Assembly (NCBI RefSeq): GCF_030463565.1
Contig: NC_134651.1
Span: 10,676,734-10,740,733, forward strand
DNA length: 64,000 nt
Direction of reading: 5' to 3'
Source: Pelecanus crispus
Taxonomy: Eukaryota > Chordata > Aves > Pelecaniformes > Pelecanidae
Every line of letters begins with the position of its first letter. Position 1 is the stretch's first letter. A model generated the notes under the pieces. That model had not been told where the DNA came from, did not search any database, and was given only the letters and a program-made list of their open reading frames with translations. The translations under genes were made by a program, and so were the position numbers. Shown here piece after piece: positions 53,176 to 62,060 of the stretch.

Positions 53176-56100
53176 GAGATTTTTCACTTTGAAGGTGCTC
53201 AACTCCACCTACATAATTTGCAAAACATTCCTGTGAGGAGGCATTGTCTCCATTTCACAGGTGCAGCAACCGAAGCTAAAAGAAAAAAAAAAAAAAGGGT
53301 AAGTAATTTTGCCTGAGGCGGGCGGGGGAGTGAGTAGCCAAGGTGAGAGCTATGGAATTTCAGGCCTCCTGCCCAGACCAAGAGACAGCCCTCTCTGCTC
53401 TAGCACCAAACTGAATGGAGAACTTGCTGCCAGTAATTTATCAGCATAGCATGATTCCCAAGGATATTTTTGATGAGGAGAAGCACACCCAGTGTTTTCA
53501 AGGGTATTAGTTACACAAAACTAACTGCTGATCAGGAGAAAGCAATCATACAGCTCTTGCACTAAATCCAAATTCAGTTCTAAAGTTCCACGCAGAAAGA
53601 TTCCTAACATTACAACTTGGTAAACAGAAGTTCTGACTTTTAAGTCAGGATTGGATTTCTTCCATGGCACAAATATTTCTTTTGTAGTTTACCTTGCATT
53701 CTAACCAAAACTTATATATTCTGTTCATTATTGTAATTTCCAAGTGCATGGCTCCTTCTCAGGGAGTATGGGGAAAAAAGGCCAAAAAAATCTCTAGAAA
53801 TGATAAACTATCCTCAGCCAAAGAATGAATGGTTTAGGAGCAGTATGAGCTCTTCATTCCAAAGGATAATTAGCGTCCAATCACATTATCATTAGAAAAA
53901 AGAACTAACACTTCAGAACACAAATTCACCTGCCCTAAAAGTCAAAATCAGTTTTCTGCTGCTTGATGACAGTGAATGTGAACACTATTATTCGTAAGAG
54001 TAGTTAAGATACCAGCTTCAGAGTTACACCTTTAAAAAAAAAAAAAAAAATACAAGAGCACCATATTTGGCTTAAACTGATACCTGCATAATATACTAAA
54101 CAGACCAATACCCTTTAATTTAAGATCCCTTTTTAAAAGAAAAAAGAAGTCCCCCCCAAACCAAAACAACCCCGTATCTACAACACTTAGTTGAAGCCAA
54201 AATTTTAGCATACACTGCAGACTTAAACACAGTTACATTAGTTAGGCTACTACTTTTAAAGTTACAATGTGTTACTGCTTTATTTCAGTCTTGAATACGT
54301 TTCTCACATTGGACCTTTTGCTACAAGCATGTTTTTGCAACAAGCATGTTTTTGCAACTCAGATTTTCAGAAGTGGTTCCAGGTAAAGGTCAAGCCATCG
54401 GAGTCAGTCCTGCAAAGACCCACTGCTGACAACTTGTGCACGCTTCAAGTTTCACAGCAGACATTCAGCACCTTACTATACTGAGCTCAAACTTTCATAA
54501 AAATTACTTACACTGACAAAGCCACATGGAATGACTTCCAGAAATGACTAATGCATTTTTAGTTTCATTTTTTGAAAACATATTGTAAATTCAGATATAT
54601 TAAAACAAACCATTGAATGAAATCCCAAATGAAGATGAAAGAATCGCAAGGTTAATTTTCTGTATCAATTACCAGCTTCCTCAAATCAGTTCCACACAGC
54701 CCGATGGCTGCATCACCACAGACTCTGCTGCACTATAAGGCAGAGTCACACTTAATGACCTTAGTTTTTCTTTTTTTGACAAAGTGGGTGCCTTTACTCA
54801 CTAGGGTTTTTTGGGGGTTTTGTTTTGTTTTTAAACATGTACACCCAAGTATGCATAGCCCTTTTAAATAGTGAGTATTCTGTAAAACCTCAAGAGGCTT
54901 TGTTCTGCTCCACTCTTGCAAGGGTAAACTCTAAAAGCAATGACATACAACAAAAACTCAAGGAACAGGTTTACAAGGGCTTCACCTTGGATGCCGAAGA
55001 CCACAAAAGGTAGTGGGTTTTGCATATTGTCACATAAAAGGAGAATGCAATTTATTAGATAAAAAAATTGCAGCTGATATCACTTTTATGATAAATTTTA
55101 AATCCTATATATGCACATGAGATTTTCCTGCGCTTGGGGCTCCCTAAGTGATAGTAACAATATAAACCTTTTTAAAAAGAACACTGAATTTGCCAAGAGC
55201 CAAGCAGCTAATTACACTAATCAGTATAGCATTCAGTAAATATATTAAGATGCAACAAATCACACTGTTCAGGCATAATCTTTTTCTGGAATAACTATAT
55301 TTTTAGTGGTCAAATACAAGTTTATTTTTAGTGAAGGACTGCCCAAGCCCTTTCTTTATATTTGACGAATGTTTCCGCAGAAGCTTGCCAATGTGGACGA
55401 GACACTCCACATCCTAAGTGACCGGACAACTCTTTGAAGGCCTACTACAGGACAGCAAGAGATGAAATTACTGCTGAGTTTTTATTATCCTATTATAGCT
55501 CTTCTTTCATCACATTAAAAACCCACACTTCAAGCAGGAACAGGTTCCAAGCCTTCTGCACTTTTAAGGGCTATTTCTAGAAGCCGAGCTCTAACAGTCT
55601 ATTATTGTTTTAAGTGCACAATACAGAAGCCAGAGCACCCTATAACCCTTACTCCTGTAGTCATCAGGCAACAAATACCTTACACTGCTGTATGTGCTGT
55701 AATGCAATGCAATCCATTTAAAATATCTCAACTTTAACACTAGTTAAAAGGGAAGGTAGAATTTTATTTATCTTTCTTGCTAAAATACACAAGTGAAAAC
55801 TAATGGAAAATAAATGCAACAAATTTTCTAGGAAGTCTTACCCCTTTGGGTAAGCGGAAAAGGAAAAATTCAGATCTGCAGCCTTTGATCAAATTTGTGT
55901 GGTATCCAAACTACCCTTTGAAATAAGGATGTCACAAGAGCCAGGAGGTGAGCTTACTTTTAAAACACAGAATAACTTCTCTAAGTGAAAAGCTACATTG
56001 TGTAGATTCGTAAAACTATAATAATTAAATCTTTCCAATGAACATCTGATGATATAATATTAATTTTAAAATGAAAATTTGCCTCTTCCCATCAAGTACC

Positions 56101-59100
56101 AAATTTGATAATTCTAATCCAATAACCCATCCTTGACAGTGACTGGTATCAGATACTTCAGTGAATGATTAAAAATAAAAATTTAAAAAATACTTGGGCT
56201 TTTTTTCCCCCCAGTATTTTTTTTTTCTGGCCTTAGACTGAAATTCCCCCCCGTCTACGGGAGTAAGCTTTCCCAGTCTAGGGAAAAAAAAAAAAAAAAA
56301 GAGCGCTAGAACTGATCTGCCAACTCTGTATATGGTTGGTTTTCCTTATCTTCTACACTCAATTTTTTGTCACCTCAAGGATCCGCTCCGCACCCTGGTC
56401 ATCAATGTTTTCTGGATAGCTAATAACCATAGGAGGGCTCCACTCTCCTGGATAATGTCCACGGGAAACAATAACAACCTTCGTCCCACACTGCCTGGAC
56501 TAGAGGGCTGAGGATTCCTACCAAAACCCTGTTCTTGGACTTTGCTCAAAGGTTGTATGCGGCTGCCAGCTAGACAAGCAGCGCACGATCAGTTTGAAGT
56601 ATCCCTGCCCAAAATTCCTTATGGCCCCCAAAGAAGGCATTCCCACAGTTACTCCTTAACAAGTAACTGCTTTTCACCTTTCCTTTCCCAGCCGCCGCTT
56701 ACAGATGATCCGATCCCTGCTAGTTTCACTGCTAACTAAAGGAATTTGAACAATGTCACATCTGTACTTTTGTTTCAGTCAGAACTCAAAGAAAAGCCTG
56801 TTAAGTTCTCATGCATGTGACAGGTAAAAAGCCTTTTCTAAAATAGTAGCAACCTCCACAAAGTCTAGGATTTGATACTAACTGCATTTAAACTCCAGCA
56901 AGAGATCTGGCTGCGGGAAGCATCCTTGTACTTTCAAAGGACCCCAGCGACATCAGTTCAAAACCAGAGTAACTTCAGCCCACAGAAGAACGGGCTTGTG
57001 CATGTAATAACCTTACAGATCATGACTGCCAGTTTTGCCGCGTCTTTATGCGACACTAATGGTCAAGAGAATATTGCTCTCTTACAGTGTCTGAATCATT
57101 CCACGTTGGGCTGTATCCATTAAAGGAACATACAAGACACCTGAAAATAATCTGGTTTACTGCTTGTATTCAACAAATAAATGGCTAAAGCTTAGAAGGC
57201 AAAATCATGACTATTTTTCTTTGTTTGATAAGAAAACAAAAGTTAATCACAACAACAGAAGTCTACGAATACAATGAATTACATTTTAATCCACCAACTG
57301 TGATGACGAACATGTATACTACCAAAACCCCCATAAAATCCAAGCTAAAGACAAAACAATTAAATAGCCATAGTTTCTGTATAATGTAAACAAACATGAC
57401 CTTCAACTACATCTTATTTTCTACAGTAGTTTAGCAAAAAGAGGTCCCACAAAGTAAGATCATCAGGACATTTTTAAGCTTCTGTTTCAAACGAATGTGA
57501 AATCCATTTGTCTGCAGTGGAATAGAACAAAACTTAAAAATTTACAAGGTCTGTTGAGATATAAAATCCAAGGGAAAAAAATCACAAGCAACATAAAATA
57601 AAAGTTGCTTTTTACACCCTCTAATGTCTTTTAGTGGATAAAATCATTTCAGTACTCATATATGGGCAGAAAGTCTTTCACAGAAGATCAATATATAGCT
57701 ACCCAGAAGAATGCAGTAGTTGTAATAGTGTTTTAAGGTAATTTATGTTAACCTGAGAGGTGAAGGAAACACCAAAGATCAGGGCTTTTTCAATTAAAAA
57801 ACGACAAAAAGCTGTCAGTTTTTTAGCATTTTTAACTCTGGACCAGGGCAGAAGCTTTATTCAGCCATTAGAAGCTGCATTCATACCTTTTATTTGCAAT
57901 GGCACCATAAAACATGAGTGAAATATCAAGAGCTACATAATAAATTTCACACCTTGTTCTCAGAGTAGTTCATATTCCTGAATAATTTTTTCATGGCTCT
58001 AGTTAAAAGTGATTTTACAGTATAAGTTCAAAGCGTTCTCTGGTAACCTGGGAGAGGAAACAAGATCATGCACCATCTTGTCTAGCACTCAGACTACTCC
58101 ATCCTAAGCATAATGCCAAGAATCTACAAGTTTTACTATGGCAGAACCAAAACCAGAAACACTGAATATCAACAAACTACCACAGACGTGAATATGCACC
58201 ATACAAAACAGCCTTGCAAAATAGCTTGTTGAGTTAAACACTACATAACAATGTCATGAAGAATAGTAACATTACAGGAGACAGCGTCAGACATGAAATT
58301 CTTGTAATACTAAATTTTTACAACTTCCTGTCACCTGAGGTTTGCAATAAGAAATTAAGTATTTATCAGCATAGAAATATTCTTCAGAAAACACAAATTG
58401 GATAATGTAATAGAGAATGTAAATAGAGGTGAGGTTAGCATTTGGCTCTGGATAAAGATACGGCTACTCACAGACTTGCCCTGATTATCACACATAGTCC
58501 TAAATTCATTAAATCTTTCAGAATAGTACAGGTAGTAGGTCTTCTCAGAGAAGATGGCTTAGAGTAAAATGGACCAGCTTGCTGCTCTGTCTTGATTCAC
58601 AGGCACATTTGCTGGTCCTCGTGATGAGATGAAGCAGTCACAGACCAACAGATAAGGTGAAGAGGACCACTTCTACAGATGCTGCTCAGCTCAAATGAAA
58701 ACGTGGCTAACAGAAGCAGATTGCTATCAGCAATCCAAGGAACATTGCCAGGGTGATGTACCCGAGCACTGGAGAGAAAACACTTTTCAAGTTACCTAAG
58801 TGGCCAGAGCAAGCCTAACAGGCTGCTGTAATGGTCTCCCTTCCAGATATTAGACAAAGACAGTTCAAAGCCAGGAAACCTTTGTCCTCAAAGCTCTGGC
58901 TGTATGAACACTGGTGAGACTAAATCAGAGCCAGAAGCGCTCTAACTGGTGGTGCTGCATGGGTGAGTAGGAGCCAGGCCCCAGCTGCAGGAGCCTCTAC
59001 CGCAGCATGTGCTGCGCTGGACAGGCAACCTGGCCCCAGGAACCTGCCATAGCCACTGGAAGGACTAGCCAGAGCAGTAGTGCATACGGGCAGAAAAATG

Positions 59101-61194
59101 GGACGTGGAATCTCATGTTTCTGGGTGGACATCTTCAGATCTCTGTGAAGAAGTCTCCCCACTCTTTCCCCTAACTAAATAGAGGATTTTGACATACCAC
59201 AAGTATAGGTACAGAATTCTATACCTGGGCACTAGAAACAATTCATACCTGTATTTACTACTTATAAAAGCTGCAGCCTGTCATTTAGTCCCACTTCAGT
59301 GTCTATGTCATCCTTTCACCTGGGTGTTGGAGTCAACAAGCACAACATGGAAAACAGTTGTTTGCATAGTGCCTAACAACTATGCTTGGGGCCATGACTA
59401 GAGTATTCAGATACTCCCTGCAATCTGATAAATACCAATCTATCAGTATTGTATTGTTCCACAAAGTATATCTGCTAGTTCTTCAGTTAAGTATTTCCAA
59501 GAAGACTAAGCAGACAGGATTCTGCTGTTTTTCACAAAAAGCTATTCTCAGAATAACGTGCGTCACTATTTCTGTTATATTGCCACTTCAGTATTGTTCA
59601 TTTTAAATTTCTAACCACATAGCCAGCCAACAATATATGTACGTACAAGACATCAATTGTGTATTTTGCATACCTACACTGTATATACTGCGAGACAGCT
59701 CTAGGTGATTTCTATGGAAAAAAGTCTTCATAAAAAGTTGTGTAACATTACTGCATAAGTGTTATTTGAGACAGTCCCAGAACTGCAGAACTACAATAAG
59801 ACATCTCTACAGTCTGAACTTTACCCAGGCTTTAGTTTTAAGCTCACATAAAAAACTCAAGTGAAGATCTACATCAAACTATTCAATTAAAAACTATACT
59901 AGTAACACAGTGACAAGTTTATTAGAGGTCTACATACTGCACCGCTAATTTAAATCCCGTCTGATCAAATTTTTATGCCAGGATAACTCCATCAGTTAAA
60001 GGTGGCATTTTTATTTTTTCAATACACTTTTAGCACTGCTCGCCAGAATAGTATTAACTGCAGGTATAAGATATCTTTACACCAATTAAGTGTACACCAA
60101 TAGATCTCAGACTTGCTCCTACACCCTTCCTAAGACAATACAGCTGCTATAGAAAAGTACTACTATAAACTGTACAGGTGTAGCTAAAGCTGTACAACTT
60201 TTGTATACAGAGAAGGCCTAGAAGTATGACTATAAACATGTTCCCTCGGGTGCACAAGACACTGTGCAAGAGACCAATAAGGACCCCCCTCATTTAAAGC
60301 TAAGGCATGTCTGTCTTTTGTTTAGGCAAACAAAAATAGCATCTTTTGTTCCAACCACTGCGGTTTCCCTCTAGAAGAGGGAAGGGAGAAAGTCAGTCGA
60401 TTTGAGAGTCCACAGCAAATCCTCAGCTATAAGGAAAAAAATATTATGGAGAAAATGCAAGATAGATAGGTCCTCTTTTTACAACACTCATACGAATAGG
60501 AGCCTTACCAAAAGCACAAAACAGTTATCTAGAAATTCTCCAACGTTATCCCAGTTCAAGAAGAATCAACATACCCAAGTTTCCCAGTGAACTGGCAGTG
60601 CTTAATGGGCCCCGAGCCGCCTGAAATCCTGCAAAAAAACTCCGAGTGGCCCCTGTTTTCTGGCAGCCCCCTGCACCCTCCGCAGTCACTGCTGCTCACC
60701 ACCGGACACAGGGCACAGACCAAGCTGCCCACAAAACGCCCCCATCGCCCCTGTCCCGTACAAAGGCGCCTGAACCCTCAGACAAAGTGCAAGCGAGCAC
60801 CTCCTCGCCGTGAGGAGGCCTGACACAGCCCCGCGGGCCGAAGGCCTCCGCGAGATCCCGGCGCCCCCCACCTAGGCCCCGGCGCTCGCCCCCGTCCAGC
60901 GGCAGCCTCCTGCCTCCCGGCCCCGCGGCCCCGGCCCACCGCGCCGCCCTTCCCGGGCCCCACACGCCCTCCCCGCCCTGCTCCATGGGAGGGCCGAGGA
61001 GCCCACGGCCCCAGGACATCGTGTCCCGGCTGCGGGGTCCCCGGGACCGACCCCTTCGCCGCTCCCGTCGAGCCGCTGCCGGACACCCCGGCCCGCCACG
61101 ACTAGGCCCCAGCTGCCCCTGCGGCGCCGCCGCGGCTGGCCAGCCCCGAGGCGCCGGGCCGGGCCGAGAGGCGACCCGGGAGGACGCTCACCAT
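43452..61194 (-). CDS. DCUN1D1: DCUN1D1 (SCCRO / DCN1-like protein 1), complete, 7 exons
   Basis: Scaffold co-E3 that binds cullins and the acetylated N-terminus of UBE2M/UBE2F and speeds NEDD8 transfer, activating cullin-RING ubiquitin ligases. Coding exons on the - strand: 61192-61194, 52209-52425, 50757-50925, 50021-50151, 45380-45462, 45039-45135, 43452-43531, all GT/AG and in phase: 3+217+169+131+83+97+80 = 780 nt, 259 codons plus stop, the same length as human. It has an N-terminal UBA-like helix bundle (about residues 8-45) and the PONY/DCUN1 domain (about 60-248). The DAD patch that contacts cullin, Asp211, Ala235 and Asp241, is intact. Differences from human as I remember it are few (for example Leu for Gln in CEFSKLEF). 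The paralogues DCUN1D2-5 are less likely given this near identity. Confidence 0.98.
43532..45038 (-). other. DCUN1D1: DCUN1D1 intron 6
   Basis: A 1.5-kb AT-rich intron with A-runs near 43540 and 43790. No further exon or mobile element is seen. Confidence 0.75.
45039..45135 (-). CDS. DCUN1D1: DCUN1D1 exon 6 (cullin-binding, Asp211)
   Basis: 97 bp, phase 0 to 1. Encodes [20 protein letters not shown] and then [12 protein letters not shown]. The Asp of PKDTW is residue 211, first member of the DAD patch. Confidence 0.97.
45380..45462 (-). CDS. DCUN1D1: DCUN1D1 exon 5 (PONY domain)
   Basis: 83 bp, phase 1 to 0. Encodes [20 protein letters not shown] then DLWNKFLL; the donor is GTAAGT. Confidence 0.97.
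45463..50020 (-). other. DCUN1D1: DCUN1D1 intron 4
   Basis: A 4.6-kb intron. It contains a G/T-rich low-complexity tract at 46026-46135 and nothing else recognisable. No coding character on either strand. Confidence 0.75.
46026..46135. repeat. Low-complexity G/T-rich tract with G12
   Basis: Alternating GTTT and TTGG units, a T-run, then an uninterrupted G12 at 46110-46121 followed by TTTCTCCCCCC. It lies inside DCUN1D1 intron 4. Confidence 0.85.
50021..50151 (-). CDS. DCUN1D1: DCUN1D1 exon 4 (PONY domain)
   Basis: 131 bp, phase 2 to 1. Encodes [20 protein letters not shown], then [20 protein letters not shown], part of the E2-binding pocket region. Confidence 0.97.
50757..50925 (-). CDS. 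DCUN1D1: DCUN1D1 exon 3 (PONY domain)
   Basis: 169 bp, phase 1 to 2. Encodes [20 protein letters not shown], an EF-hand-like helix pair, then [20 protein letters not shown] and FMDGMTEL. Confidence 0.97.
50926..52208 (-). other. DCUN1D1: DCUN1D1 intron 2
   Basis: A 1.3-kb intron with no supported internal feature. The 605-bp intron 3 (50152-50756) is also empty. Confidence 0.75.
52209..52425 (-). CDS. DCUN1D1: DCUN1D1 exon 2 (UBA-like domain)
   Basis: 217 bp, phase 0 to 1. Encodes [20 protein letters not shown], then the UBA-like region ([19 protein letters not shown]) and the start of the PONY domain (LEQLYNRYK). The acceptor is TTTTACTAG and the donor GTGAGT. Confidence 0.98.
53146..53176. 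repeat. T12 followed by A19
   Basis: A self-complementary T-run/A-run junction, directly next to the MIR/L2-like repeat. Confidence 0.9.
53190..53410 (+). mobile_element. Ancient MIR/L2-type repeat fragment
   Basis: Reads CATTCCTGTGAGGAGGCATT, CTCCATTTCACAGGTGCAGC, then GTAAGTAATTTTGCCTGAGG, GAGTGAGTAGCCAAGGTG and CAGGCCTCCTGCCCAGACCA. This follows, in order, the familiar shared 3' region of MIR and L2 (cctgtgaggta, ccattttacagatgag, ttaagtaacttgccc, and the later cagagctggatt-like part). It is strongly diverged, as expected for an element older than the bird-mammal split. I cannot decide between MIR and L2. Confidence 0.65.
54323..54356. repeat. Tandem duplication of a 17-bp unit
   Basis: Two exact adjacent copies of ACAAGCATGTTTTTGCA in DCUN1D1 intron 1. 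Confidence 0.9.
61192..61194 (-). CDS. DCUN1D1: DCUN1D1 exon 1 coding part (start codon only)
   Basis: The start codon is the last three bases of exon 1: AACATG|GTGAGC. The second codon is the first codon of exon 2 (AAC AAG, giving MNKLKSSQK as in human). The match to the human N-terminus, the consensus donor and the CpG island support this start. Confidence 0.92.
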
Positions 61195-61345
61195 GTTGAG
61201 GGCTGTGCAGGCCTCTTCCCTCCCGGCTCAGGCGGAGACTGAGGGCGGCGGCGGCGGCGGCGGCAACGGCTTCCTCCGGCGACGGCAGCTCCCGGCTCCT
61301 CACGGGCCCTTCCGCCGCCTCCCGCTCATGCGCAGTGCGGCGCAT
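61195..61345 (-). other. DCUN1D1: DCUN1D1 5' leader with possible uORFs
   Basis: Two upstream ATGs read toward the gene. The one at 61329 opens a 9-codon uORF ending at 61300. The one at 61345 opens a frame that passes the true start out of frame, translates the GCC repeat as poly-Ala and, after splicing, ends early in exon 2. Whether both are transcribed depends on the start site, which I cannot place. Confidence 0.4.
61244..61264. repeat. DCUN1D1: (GGC)7 trinucleotide repeat in the DCUN1D1 5' leader
   Basis: Seven uninterrupted GGC units on the + strand, GCC in the transcript, ending 50 bp before the start codon. Confidence 0.93.
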
Positions 61346-61427
61346 CCCCCGCGCCGGGAGCCAGCGCTGCGCTGCCGCGGCGCAGCGGGCGGGAGCCCTC
61401 CGCGGGGGGCGGCCCCGGCCCGCTCCC

Positions 61428-61456
61428 GGCCCCGGCCCCGGCCCCGTCCCCGGCCC
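61428..61456. repeat. GGCCCC/GGGGCC hexanucleotide repeat
   Basis: Three perfect GGCCCC units and one degenerate unit. The - strand therefore carries four closely spaced G-tracts able to form a G-quadruplex in the DCUN1D1 promoter or leader. Confidence 0.88.
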
Positions 61457-62060
61457 GCTCGCTCGGGGAGCGGCCGGCGCCCGCAGCGCGGCGGTTGGGG
61501 CTGCGGCGCGAATGGCGGTTGTGGCGTCGCACGCAGCTGAGGTGGGGGGCGCCGCACCGGGGGGGCCTCGGCCCGAGGAAGGGAAGGGGAAAGCCCCCCC
61601 TCGCCGGTTTGCTCGGTGCTTTTGCGGGGCCGGCGGCGGGGTTGGGGCGAGCAGAGGCCGCGGGGCGGGAGGGGGCTGCTGTGGTGGCGGGCAGGTGCGG
61701 TGCGGTCCGGTCCCGCCGCCCTCTGAGGGGAGCCGGCCGCCCGCGGTCCCGCCGGGCTCCTCGCCCCGCGTCCGCTTTTCTGTCGGGAAAACTCCTTGTG
61801 TTCTTTTTTCTTAAATGCCCCAAATTACAAGGTTTTGCGAGGGCTGGCTGCGAACGCGTGTGGCGCGCAGCCTGCGCCTGCCGCGCCGCGCCCGCAGAGG
61901 CGCTTGCGGGCTTTGTCGGGGGCAGGCGGGCGCCCGGCCCGGGAGCGCGAACTCCGGCAGAGGGGAGGGGGGAGGAGCCGCCCGCTTTGCAGGGTGGATT
62001 CGCGAAGGCGGCGGAAGGCGTTTGCTGTGCGGCCACGGAGACCTGGGGAAGGTGAAGCCT

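Larger units (their letters stand above)
52426..61191 (-). other. DCUN1D1: DCUN1D1 intron 1
   Basis: An 8.8-kb intron directly after the start codon. It contains an ancient MIR/L2-type repeat (about 53190-53410), a T12A19 run, a 17-bp tandem duplication at 54323 and, at its start, part of the CpG island. The stretch of about 58500-59160 is GC-richer, with no coding character I can defend. Confidence 0.7.
60780..62060 (-). promoter_or_regulatory. DCUN1D1: CpG island promoter of DCUN1D1
   Basis: A sharp switch from AT-rich to very GC- and CpG-rich sequence around exon 1. It includes a GC box (GGGGCGGG, 61662-61669), a YY1-like AATGGCGG (61511-61518) and an NRF1-like ATGCGCAGTGCGG near 61328. 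No TATA box is evident, typical of a broad housekeeping promoter. About 860 bp of the island lies upstream of the start codon, so divergent transcription is possible. Confidence 0.85.

Noticed and set aside
61326..62055. Long overlapping open frames on both strands of the CpG island (up to about 236 codons).
   Set aside because: GC-rich sequence lacks stop codons by composition. The translations are Ala/Pro/Arg/Gly-rich in every frame, no domain is recognisable, and the region is promoter and leader.
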